From: Lachnospiraceae bacterium
GTDB taxonomy: Bacteria; Bacillota; Clostridia; Lachnospirales; Lachnospiraceae
NCBI GenBank assembly: GCA_009774375.1
Contig: VSNO01000202.1
Coordinates: forward strand, 1-6,774
Reading direction: 5' to 3'
Length of the DNA stretch: 6,774 nucleotides
The notes under the pieces were generated by a model. That model had not been told where the DNA came from. It did not search any database and saw only the letters and a program-made list of their open reading frames with translations. How positions within the stretch are numbered: position 1 is the first letter of the stretch; the number at the start of each line of letters is the position of its first letter. The position numbers and the translations under genes were made by a program. Shown piece by piece: positions 1 to 5,815 of the stretch.

Positions 1-272
1 CCTGAAACGATATCCTGGGAATCATCCCGGACCGTAAGGAAAATAATCGGCAGTTCCTTCCATCTGCCACGTATCCATTGACAAAGACTATCCCCACGAC
101 CATCCGGCATATTCCAATCCAACAAAATAACCGTTGGCACATGAATTTCCAAAGCTCGTCTGACCTCTGAAATCGTATTATATATTACTACCTTAAAGTT
201 TTTCTGTTCCAGATATTTTTTTACAGCATCTGCAATATGAGCGTCATCCTCAGCATAAAATAATTCGACCAT
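1..272 (-). CDS. Response regulator, N-terminal receiver domain (partial, cut by window edge)
   Basis: The first 90 codons of a response regulator can be read from the ATG at 270-272 leftward off the window. It is a receiver domain: MVELFYAEDD opens it with the acidic pocket E8/D9/D10, the phosphoacceptor is D52 in ILLDWNMPDG, and the switch threonine is T80 in IIFLTVRDD. The output domain lies outside the window. The receiver style is that of OmpR-family regulators with a winged-helix output, but this is inference. An AGGTGG ribosome binding site (283-288) sits 10 nt before the start, and an extended -10 promoter lies just upstream, so the gene is probably transcribed separately from the ABC genes before it. 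It is visibly more AT-rich than those genes and differs in sequence from the complete regulator at 4610-5287, so it is not a duplicate of it. A kinase partner may lie further left. Confidence 0.9.
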   Translation of the reverse strand, partial: MVELFYAEDDAHIADAVKKYLEQKNFKVVIYNTISEVRRALEIHVPTVILLDWNMPDGRGDSLCQWIRGRWKELPIIFLTVRDDSQDIVS

Positions 273-300
273 TTTCAACCAACCACCTATTTTTTTATTT

Positions 301-309
301 ATTATACCA
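301..309 (-). promoter_or_regulatory. Extended -10 promoter for the left-edge response regulator
   Basis: Read on the minus strand the site is TGGTATAAT: a perfect TATAAT preceded by TG at the extended -10 position. No good -35 lies 16-18 bp upstream, which is tolerated at extended -10 promoters. Transcription would start near 294, giving a leader of about 22 nt that contains the AGGTGG ribosome binding site. This supports independent expression of the left-edge regulator. Confidence 0.55.
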
Positions 310-362
310 GAAAAATGTTACAACTTCGTTACTCACTCCTCATACAACAAAAACTCTTTTAC

Positions 363-1373
363 TCAAACCGCCAGCTTTTTTCGCCGGGTAGAAATCAAAA
401 CATACAGCGCAAACCATGCGATACAGTGAATCGCGAGAATGCCGGTATCTTTCATCGCCGTCCCCATACTCCCGGCGGACAGAGCCATGATACCCTCAAA
501 GGCCGGCTGGGACGGAACGAAATTGCAGATGACCGCCAGCGGCCCGCTTACCCCGATCAGAGCGCATAAAATGGGCACCGCGATAAACACAAGCATAACG
601 ATCTTGATATAGACCACGCCGACCATCAGCCCCTCGGAAAACTTTCCGATAAACAGTCCGATCAGCGCTGCCACAAAGGAGGACAGCACGATCAATGCCA
701 GCATCAGCCCGAAATTCTGCAAGGACAGTCGGAAACAGATACATGCTGTCACTATGGATGACAGACTGCCAAAGAGGAACCCCACCACCACCTTCTGCAA
801 AATGTACTGGCTGGGCGTCATGGGCAGGATCTCATTGACAAAGGCCACACCGTCCTCTTTCTCGGAAATGATGTTCATGGCGTTGAACGTACAGCCCATG
901 AACATGGCGACGATCAGCACAGCGGGGATAAAGATGCCCTGCAGACTTTCCATGATGTCCGGGCGCTCCAATGTCCGGATCTTAGCCTGACCCCCCGCTT
1001 CCCGCCGCTCATAAAGGGCAGGCAGAGTCGCCGCCGCCTGCCGGAAGATATCCAGCTCGTCCCCGCTGACCGCGGTTTTAAGGCTGTCACCATCTGCCCT
1101 CACGCCGATCACATTGGTGGACGGTTCGTTGATGGCGGCGGTCAGTTCTTCCTGTGTCCCATAAGCTGTTACCGGCCCATACCGCTCCAGCCATGTGACC
1201 GTCTGCGGGGACAGCTCATTTTCCAGCACTCCAAAGTGCAGTTCCCCTAAGCTGGACATATCAATAGACCCCATGAAATGCAGCGCCACAGCCACCAGAA
1301 TAGGGAGCAGGAAGGTCATCAGGCAGAATTTATCCCGCAGAACACTTTTCATCTGATATTTTAATCCTCTCAT
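363..1373 (-). CDS. ABC-2 type transporter permease (second permease, 336 aa)
   Basis: Integral membrane subunit of an ABC exporter with the ABC-2 plan. One helix lies near the N-terminus (about residues 17-35), followed by a polar, probably external domain (about 36-145). Five hydrophobic helices then follow (about 147-166, 194-214, 221-243, 252-273 and 311-328), ending in the basic tail STRRKK. The ISEKEDG stretch after helix 2 (about 169-175) is the usual cytoplasmic coupling segment that contacts the ATPase. The start is supported by an AAAGGAGGGG ribosome binding site 6 nt upstream, embedded in the end of the preceding permease gene, only 3 nt away. It is the last gene of the four-gene transporter unit and probably pairs with the 330-aa permease as a heterodimer. 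The substrate is unknown; drug, peptide and lantibiotic exporters all use this fold. Confidence 0.88.
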   Translation of the reverse strand: MRGLKYQMKSVLRDKFCLMTFLLPILVAVALHFMGSIDMSSLGELHFGVLENELSPQTVTWLERYGPVTAYGTQEELTAAINEPSTNVIGVRADGDSLKTAVSGDELDIFRQAAATLPALYERREAGGQAKIRTLERPDIMESLQGIFIPAVLIVAMFMGCTFNAMNIISEKEDGVAFVNEILPMTPSQYILQKVVVGFLFGSLSSIVTACICFRLSLQNFGLMLALIVLSSFVAALIGLFIGKFSEGLMVGVVYIKIVMLVFIAVPILCALIGVSGPLAVICNFVPSQPAFEGIMALSAGSMGTAMKDTGILAIHCIAWFALYVLISTRRKKLAV

Positions 1374-1376
1374 GCC

Positions 1377-2369
1377 TCACCCCTCCTTTCCGATCTCTCG
1401 ATGAAACGCGAGCCGCACCGCCAGGAACAGCAACATGATCGTACCGACAGCACCCGCAAAATAGACCGGCGAAATGGCCGTTCCAAAATAAGCGTTTTTC
1501 AGCCCCATGTAGACATGATAGAACGGATGATAATGGATCCAGTCAAACTTAACCGATGTGTTAGCGGACAAAAATACAGGTGTCGCGGCAAAAATGGCAA
1601 TGACCAGATAAGCCAGTGTGAATTGCCGGAAGTCCTTTAGCAGCAGGGCGCAGAATAGTCCCACCAGAGCCATCATCAACGACAGGATTGCTGTCTGAAT
1701 CAGGACGGCGGGCAGCACCGCCGCCCCATCTGCAAATCCCATGTTCAGCAGGGTGAGCAGTACTGCAAAGACCAGATCGGAGAGCAGGAACACTGCCAGC
1801 TTGGACAGCAGGAACAAGTCTTTTTGCAGCGGAAGAATGGCGTGGACGCGGATCACGCCCATGCCTTTTTCTTTGAACAGCACAGCGGCAATCCCCAGAA
1901 AGCCCACAGCGGCCAGTTCAAAAAACAGCAGTTCGCAGGTGATCTCTTTCCTGGCTTTCTGTTCCGGCGTGTTTGTGCCAAGCACCTCCAGGGTATGGAT
2001 GGCCGAAGGCTCCAGCAGGGACAGGGCATAGTCCGCCCGGTGGCGGTCGATGTGTTCCGCCCCTCTGTAAAGCACCACCCGCACATCCCCGGCACTGGCG
2101 TCCAGCCCCACGCCGTTGGCATCAGTCAGCAGGACAGCGTCCATAGCCTCCATGGACGGAACAGTCTGCACCATGGCTGATTTTGATGCTTGCGTTTCCG
2201 CCGGGTCATACAGGTACACATGGTAAGGTTCCATCTGCATGAAGCGGATATAGCCCAGGTTCACATAGGCCGTATAGAGGAAGAGAAAACCGACCGCCAT
2301 CAGGAAGAACTTTCCCGATGCCAGCATCCGGCAGTCCTTTTTGAACAGAGCGCAAAAACCTTTTCCCAT
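1377..2369 (-). CDS. ABC-2 type transporter permease (first permease, 330 aa)
   Basis: Membrane subunit with one N-terminal helix (about residues 21-38), an external polar segment (about 40-140), then helices at about 145-165, 185-210, 216-245, 250-268 and 302-322. The segment FKEKGMGVIRVHAILPL (about 165-181) after helix 2 matches the coupling-helix position of ABC-2 permeases. The overall plan equals that of the neighbouring 336-aa permease but the sequences differ, so the pore is likely a heterodimer. Its ATG overlaps the ATPase stop by one base (TGATG), implying translational coupling; a GGGGG-type ribosome binding site lies about 10 nt upstream. The gene order resembles ATPase plus two-permease sets annotated as fluoroquinolone-type or multidrug exporters, but I cannot establish the substrate. 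Confidence 0.87.
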   Translation of the reverse strand: MGKGFCALFKKDCRMLASGKFFLMAVGFLFLYTAYVNLGYIRFMQMEPYHVYLYDPAETQASKSAMVQTVPSMEAMDAVLLTDANGVGLDASAGDVRVVLYRGAEHIDRHRADYALSLLEPSAIHTLEVLGTNTPEQKARKEITCELLFFELAAVGFLGIAAVLFKEKGMGVIRVHAILPLQKDLFLLSKLAVFLLSDLVFAVLLTLLNMGFADGAAVLPAVLIQTAILSLMMALVGLFCALLLKDFRQFTLAYLVIAIFAATPVFLSANTSVKFDWIHYHPFYHVYMGLKNAYFGTAISPVYFAGAVGTIMLLFLAVRLAFHREIGKEG

Positions 2370-3217
2370 CAGGACAGCCCCCTTCCCGTGTACTGGATGT
2401 ACATATCCTCCAGCGTCGGTTCCTGGGAGTGGATGCTGATGATCTCATCATGGGCAAAGGGGATGCCCGCCTCCAGCTCCGGAACCTCCATGGTTTTCGA
2501 CTCCCGCTGTCCCTGGTACAGATAGTCGATGACCACCCGGTGATCGCTGTTTTTCTCCTTCAGACGCCTGGGCGTATCCAGAGCCACCAGGTTTCCGTCC
2601 ACGATGAATGCCACCCGGTCGCACAGGAGATCAGCGTCCACCATATTGTGGGTAGTGACAAAGACCGTCGTCCCCTTTTTGCGCTCCTGCTCGATGATCC
2701 TGCGGAACAGCACCGCGCCGGAGGGATCAAGGCCGCTGGTGGGTTCGTCCAGAAACAGCAGACGGGGATTGCTCACCAGCGCCCGCGCCATGCTCACCCT
2801 CTGGCGCATTCCCTTGGAGTAGGAGGACACCGGCTTTTTCAGGAAGTCCGTCTTGAACTCCAGCGTGTCCAGCAGCTCCCCCACATCCCGCCGCCGCTCC
2901 TTTGGGTAGAACGAGGCAAAATAGTTCAGATTATCCACGGCGCTCAAATTGGCATACAGATAGGGAAACTCAAAGAGGACTCCGATCTTCTGAAAAAATT
3001 CCTGCCCGTGGGCGGCGGAGATATCCTGCCCGAACAGGGAGACTTTTCCGCCATGACCCTTCAAAATCCCGGTGAGTATCTTCTGCGTTGTAGACTTCCC
3101 GGAGCCGTTCGGCCCCAGGAAGCCGAAAATCTCCCCGTCCTCCACGGTGAAGTCCAGACCATGGAGAGCCTGTTTGTCTTTGCTGTAGGAGAACGTCAGG
3201 TTTCTGACCTCGATCAT
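2369..3217 (-). CDS. ABC transporter ATP-binding protein (282 aa)
   Basis: Cytoplasmic ATPase that powers the two following permeases. All core motifs are present: Walker A GPNGSGKST (35-43), an exporter-type signature YSKGM (133-137) in place of LSGGQ, Walker B LLFLDEP (153-159) with catalytic E158, D-loop SGLD (161-164) and switch histidine H190. The usual Q-loop glutamine appears to be replaced, the region reading GVLFEFPYLY (79-88). After residue ~215 a C-terminal extension of about 65 residues follows, as is common in ABC-2 drug and lantibiotic exporter ATPases. The ATG overlaps the stop of the upstream small membrane protein by 4 nt (ATGA), and the first permease overlaps its own stop, so all are one translational unit. 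The ATPase identity is very firm; the exporter direction follows from the ABC-2 partners and absence of a binding protein. Confidence 0.95.
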   Translation of the reverse strand: MIEVRNLTFSYSKDKQALHGLDFTVEDGEIFGFLGPNGSGKSTTQKILTGILKGHGGKVSLFGQDISAAHGQEFFQKIGVLFEFPYLYANLSAVDNLNYFASFYPKERRRDVGELLDTLEFKTDFLKKPVSSYSKGMRQRVSMARALVSNPRLLFLDEPTSGLDPSGAVLFRRIIEQERKKGTTVFVTTHNMVDADLLCDRVAFIVDGNLVALDTPRRLKEKNSDHRVVIDYLYQGQRESKTMEVPELEAGIPFAHDEIISIHSQEPTLEDMYIQYTGRGLS

Positions 3218-3366
3218 TCGTCATCACCCCACTTTCCACGCTGCCCTTTCTTCTGCTCCTGCTGGCGCTTACCCCACCATTTCATAAACTTTACCTTGAA
3301 CGGGATAGAGACGATGAGCACCGCCACGATCACAATCCACCAGTACCATTCCAAACCTGAAAACAT
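3214..3366 (-). CDS. Small single-pass membrane protein (50 aa), first gene of the ABC operon
   Basis: A short gene easily missed because of its size. It starts MFSGLEWYWW, has one hydrophobic helix (WIVIVAVLIVSIPF, about residues 10-23), then a strongly basic and polar tail rich in K, R, Q and W ending KWGDDE. The charge pattern predicts a short external N-terminus and a cytoplasmic tail. It has the best ribosome binding site of the window (AGGAGG at 3375-3380, 8 nt before ATG), and its stop overlaps the ATPase start by 4 nt, so it is very likely translated and coupled to the transporter. I recognise no named family. A small accessory subunit, a regulator of the transporter or kinase, or merely a leader ORF feeding ribosomes to the ATPase are all possible. 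Confidence 0.78.
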   Translation of the reverse strand: MFSGLEWYWWIVIVAVLIVSIPFKVKFMKWWGKRQQEQKKGQRGKWGDDE

Positions 3367-3374
3367 AATCGCTG

Positions 3375-3380
3375 CCTCCT
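3375..3380 (-). promoter_or_regulatory. Strong ribosome binding site of the transporter operon
   Basis: AGGAGG on the minus strand, 8 nt before the ATG at 3364-3366. It decides the start of the 50-residue membrane protein and shows that this short ORF, not the ATPase, is the first translated gene of the operon. Confidence 0.8.
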
Positions 3381-3386
3381 TATTTT

Positions 3387-3405
3387 GAGGAAAATTTCTT
3401 TCCTC
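3387..3405 (-). repeat. Perfect 7-bp inverted repeat in the leader of the ABC operon
   Basis: Minus strand reads GAGGAAA-GAAAT-TTTCCTC: a perfect 7-bp stem with a 5-nt loop, ending 6 nt before the AGGAGG ribosome binding site. No U-run follows, so it is not an intrinsic terminator. It could stabilise the leader mRNA or tune access to the ribosome binding site; a chance palindrome in a purine/pyrimidine-rich leader is also possible. Confidence 0.45.
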
Positions 3406-3416
3406 CTGATGTGGTA

Positions 3417-3470
3417 AGAATAAAAAAGCGCGTTGAAGTCCATGTGAAATTGATGTGAAGTTGGTGTGAA
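3417..3470 (-). promoter_or_regulatory. Regulated promoter with 11-bp-spaced TTCACA operator array
   Basis: On the minus strand three TTCACA half-sites (3465-3470, 3454-3459, 3443-3448) and a weaker fourth, TTCAAC (3432-3437), occur at exactly 11-bp steps, i.e. on one face of the helix. Tandem direct hexamers at ~11-bp period are how OmpR/PhoB-family dimers bind DNA (compare Pho boxes). A plausible -10, TATTCT, lies at 3417-3422 with no consensus -35, as expected for an activator-dependent promoter in which the operator replaces the -35. A further single TTCACA at 3524-3529 is not in phase. The obvious candidate binder is the regulator encoded at 4610-5287. The repeats are seen directly; the binder and the -10 are inferred. 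Confidence 0.68.
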
Positions 3471-3536
3471 ATCTTTTCTAAAATAAAAAGCCTCAATTAC
3501 TTTTCAGCAACCAAAGCCTTTCGTGTGAATTGACTT

Positions 3537-4613
3537 TTATTTTATAATAGGAATGGAAAAATAGAACGCTACTCCGTCCGGACGGTTTGCCGCACCATAC
3601 ACGAAATGCTGCATGGATAGGATCTGCGCCACGATCGCAAGCCCCAGCCCGGAACCGCTGTATTTTGTATTTTTATCACGGTAAAATTTCGTCCAGACTT
3701 TAGAAAGGTTTTCCTCCGGGATACAATGTCCCTGATTATAGATGGAAAAGTCCAGGACACCCTCCCGTTCTGTGAGCGAAAGCTTCAAAATGCCGCCCGG
3801 CCGGACATTCCTCTTTGCATTGACGATCAGATTGTTCAGCACCTGCTCCATCCTGCCCTTATCTGTATAGACATACACCGGCAGCCTGGGCAGTTCATAC
3901 TGAAGCTCAAAATCAGCATCAGGGATATCCATCAGCAGCCGCCCCGCTGCAGTCTCCAGAAATTCCACAAAGTCAAAGCGCTCCAAAGCAAGCTCCGCGG
4001 CCCCGTTTTCCAGTGCAGAGAGGTCAAGCAGTGTCGTGATCAGATTGCCCATTCGTTCTGTTTCTGCTATGATGACCTCGTAATAATCCTGCCTTTTTCC
4101 TTCATCTGTTTCATCCTGCAGTCCTTCGGCATAGGCCTGGATCACGCCCAGGGGCGTTTTCATCTCGTGGGAAAGGTTGTCAACCAGTTCTTTCCGCTCA
4201 GCCAGCAGGCGTTTCTTCTGCTCCACATCCTGTTCCAGCTTCCTGTTTGCATGTTCCAGTTCCTCAAATGCCTTCTGAAGGTTCCCGGCCATAACGTTCA
4301 GACTATGGGAAAGCTGACCAAACTCATCATGCCCTGTCACCTCACAAAGATGTGAAAAGTCCAGATCAGCCATCCTGCCGGCGGCTTCATTCAGCTCAGA
4401 CACGGGCTTTGAAATAAACCGGGCCATCCACAGGTCGACCACGCAGATTAAGACGGCGACAAATACCATCCAGATCATAAAAGAAACATCCTCGTTTAAC
4501 GGCAGCCTGGTAGAAAACACATAGGACAGCACCAGAATGGCTCCCATCAGTTTGGAAGCCATCACTATTTTTTTCCGGATAGTAAACGGATTCATATGGT
4601 CGCTTATTTTCAT
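3537..4613 (-). CDS. Sensor histidine kinase, HAMP-containing, with minimal external loop (358 aa)
   Basis: Membrane kinase that would phosphorylate the regulator encoded just before it. Order of parts: two membrane helices (about residues 18-36 and 44-63) separated by only about 8 residues; a HAMP linker (about 64-115, with P70 in ISKPVSEL); a coiled coil (about 112-145); the dimerisation/phosphotransfer helix with H149 in NLSHEMKTPLG; and the ATPase domain with N-box NNLIVNAK (260-267), G1-like IYNQG (291-295, N293 where many kinases have D) and G2 GSGLGLAI (320-327). The lack of an extracellular sensor domain suggests sensing within the membrane or through a partner such as the neighbouring transporter. 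The ATG overlaps the regulator stop by 4 nt, with a GAGGTG ribosome binding site 5 nt upstream. The N293 variant is common in VanS-like kinases and need not mean inactivity. Confidence 0.93.
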   Translation of the reverse strand: MKISDHMNPFTIRKKIVMASKLMGAILVLSYVFSTRLPLNEDVSFMIWMVFVAVLICVVDLWMARFISKPVSELNEAAGRMADLDFSHLCEVTGHDEFGQLSHSLNVMAGNLQKAFEELEHANRKLEQDVEQKKRLLAERKELVDNLSHEMKTPLGVIQAYAEGLQDETDEGKRQDYYEVIIAETERMGNLITTLLDLSALENGAAELALERFDFVEFLETAAGRLLMDIPDADFELQYELPRLPVYVYTDKGRMEQVLNNLIVNAKRNVRPGGILKLSLTEREGVLDFSIYNQGHCIPEENLSKVWTKFYRDKNTKYSGSGLGLAIVAQILSMQHFVYGAANRPDGVAFYFSIPIIK

Positions 4614-5287
4614 GCTGTCACCTCAAATTTGTAGCCGGACCGGATCAGCGTAACGATATGTCTGCCCTCCCCGCCCAGTTTCTGCCGGAGGGTTTTAATA
4701 TGCGTATCCACAGTCCTGGTGCTCCCCTCAAAGTCATATCCCCATATCCGGTTCAACAGTTGTTCCCGGCTGAAGATCTGTCCCGGGTTTGACATCAGGA
4801 AATAAAGCAGTTCATATTCCTTGTAAGTCAGGGTAATCTCCTGCCCCTCCAGAAATACCTTACGGGCAGACGGGAGAATGGAAATATTTCCCCCGCAAAC
4901 AGCGTTTGCGGTATCTGCCGGAAGGACAGAGGCGCGGCGCAGCAGGGCGTTTGCTTTTGCCAGCAGCACCTTCGGACTGAAAGGTTTTGTCATGTAATCA
5001 TCCGCGCCCAGATCATAGCCTTTTAATTTATCGTCCTCATTGCTTTTGGCAGTCAGCATGATGATCGGGAGATTACTCATTTCCCTTGCCATCTTACAGA
5101 CAGAAAACCCGTCAAGATGAGGCATCATGATATCCAGGATCATCAGATCCATGGGATGATCCTTCAATACCATGAGCGCATCCATTCCATCGTCTGCCGT
5201 AAAACAGGTATGTCCGCCGCGCTGCATATATTCCACGATAATTTCCTGCATGCTCTTTTCATCTTCAACAACCAGAATATCAGCCAT
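4610..5287 (-). CDS. OmpR-family response regulator (225 aa)
   Basis: Full-length two-domain transcription factor. The receiver domain (about 1-120) has the acidic residues E8/D9, phosphoacceptor D52 in ILDIMMPHLDG, T79 in IIMLTAK, and K101 in DDYMTKPFSP. The winged-helix domain (about 128-223) shows LTYKEYELLYFL, the recognition helix around TRTVDTHIKTLRQKL (190-204) and the wing LIRSGYKF (214-221). All catalytic residues are intact. It is the first gene of a two-gene operon with the kinase at 3537-4613 (4-nt overlap). The start is supported by a GAGGG ribosome binding site about 8 nt upstream and by a promoter 50 nt further on. It most likely controls the ABC operon downstream through the TTCACA array, since this family binds such direct repeats. 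Confidence 0.95.
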   Translation of the reverse strand: MADILVVEDEKSMQEIIVEYMQRGGHTCFTADDGMDALMVLKDHPMDLMILDIMMPHLDGFSVCKMAREMSNLPIIMLTAKSNEDDKLKGYDLGADDYMTKPFSPKVLLAKANALLRRASVLPADTANAVCGGNISILPSARKVFLEGQEITLTYKEYELLYFLMSNPGQIFSREQLLNRIWGYDFEGSTRTVDTHIKTLRQKLGGEGRHIVTLIRSGYKFEVTA

Positions 5288-5337
5288 GAAATCAACCCTC
5301 TTTCGCTTTTTCTATTACAGCTCTGTCCATTCGCTTT

Positions 5338-5366
5338 ATTATATTTCTTTTCATAAAGGAATACAA
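5338..5366 (-). promoter_or_regulatory. Sigma-A type promoter of the regulator/kinase operon
   Basis: Minus strand TTGTAT (5361-5366), a 17-bp spacer, and a perfect TATAAT (5338-5343). The start point would fall near 5331, giving a leader of about 45 nt before the regulator ATG. No TTCACA half-site is visible here, so autoregulation by the same operator type is not suggested. The promoter begins only about 10 bp from the IS66 relic. Confidence 0.6.
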
Positions 5367-5377
5367 GGCAAACATAA

Positions 5378-5470
5378 CTGCAGTCCCTGAAAGCAAACCT
5401 TGAAGAAACACTCGAAGAGCTGCGCAGGCAGTTTTTCGGCACGCGCAGCGAAAAGAAGGCAATTCCCTAA
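5378..5470 (+). pseudogene. Relic of IS66-family transposase (TnpC N-terminal coiled-coil piece)
   Basis: Thirty plus-strand codons between two in-frame stops (TAA at 5375-5377 and 5468-5470) read LQSLKANLEETLEEL followed by RRQFFGTRSEKKAIP. The leucine/glutamate coiled coil running into the motif LRRQ-[LF]-FG-x-RSEK is characteristic of the N-terminal region of IS66 transposases. No start codon, upstream helper ORFs or catalytic domain is present, so this is a dead internal fragment of a protein normally around 500 residues. It is the only coding trace on the plus strand and lies between the regulator promoter and the AAA-ATPase pseudogene, marking this junction as a site of past insertion and deletion. 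The match is from memory of the family motif, not a search. Confidence 0.6.
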
Positions 5471-5503
5471 AACCAGACTCCTTCCGGCTCGTCGTTATTT
5501 CTT

Positions 5504-5815
5504 TTATCCAGAAATTACTTTACAGCGTCTTTTATAGCATGCGATTCCGTATTTGCGGATGGTTGTCATACCGTCATCAACCAGTTTTTCCCCATAGTTA
5601 CGGTCATTGATCTGCTTCATGGCCTCCCTGCATGCGGTGTCAAATGACGCATTTTCCGCATATTTTAATTCAATGACAATACCTGTTTCCTGATCTTCGA
5701 TTTCTATACTGATGTCACTGTAACCATCGCCGGACTCGGCGTTTGACTGGACATCCCATCCGTCCATGTTTCCGAATAACCCGAGCAGGACGCCATGGTA
5801 AAAATTCTCTTTCAT
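5504..5815 (-). CDS. Open 103-codon remnant: PD-(D/E)XK nuclease-like C-terminal domain
   Basis: This is the last undamaged stretch of the pseudogene at 5504-6500 and would be called as a gene by ORF finders. It starts MKENFYHGVLLGLFG and carries the nuclease-fold core: D34 in SGDGYSD, then E49-x-K51 in IVIELKYAE, and the following helix with Q68 and Y74 (MKQINDRNY), which fits the family's Q-x6-Y pattern. The natural C-terminus (YGIACYKRRCKVISG) appears intact. The ATG directly follows an in-frame TAA and lacks a ribosome binding site, so independent translation is doubtful; more likely the ATG was an internal methionine. If it were made, it would be a nuclease domain without its ATPase. Confidence 0.45.
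   Translation of the reverse strand: MKENFYHGVLLGLFGNMDGWDVQSNAESGDGYSDISIEIEDQETGIVIELKYAENASFDTACREAMKQINDRNYGEKLVDDGMTTIRKYGIACYKRRCKVISG

Noticed and set aside
2429..3388. Long plus-strand open frame (319 codons) opposite the ATPase gene
   Set aside because: It is antisense to a perfect ABC ATPase, rich in H, Q and P as expected for the reverse of a GC-rich gene, with no recognisable domain or ribosome binding site.
3524..3529. Fifth TTCACA site near the kinase stop
   Set aside because: It is 59 bp from the array, out of 11-bp phase, and solitary, so probably chance, although an auxiliary site cannot be excluded.
3480..3536. Possible terminator after the histidine kinase
   Set aside because: There is a T-rich run on the minus strand (GGCTTTTTATTTT) but no convincing stem before it; the TCAATT/AATTGA match leaves a loop of about 30 nt.
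3726..4355. Plus-strand open frame (209 codons) opposite the histidine kinase
   Set aside because: Mirror frame of a well-supported kinase; composition is artefactual and no domain is visible.
5164..5442. Minus-strand open frame overlapping the start of the response regulator
   Set aside because: It runs through the regulator's promoter and start in another frame and encodes no recognisable protein.
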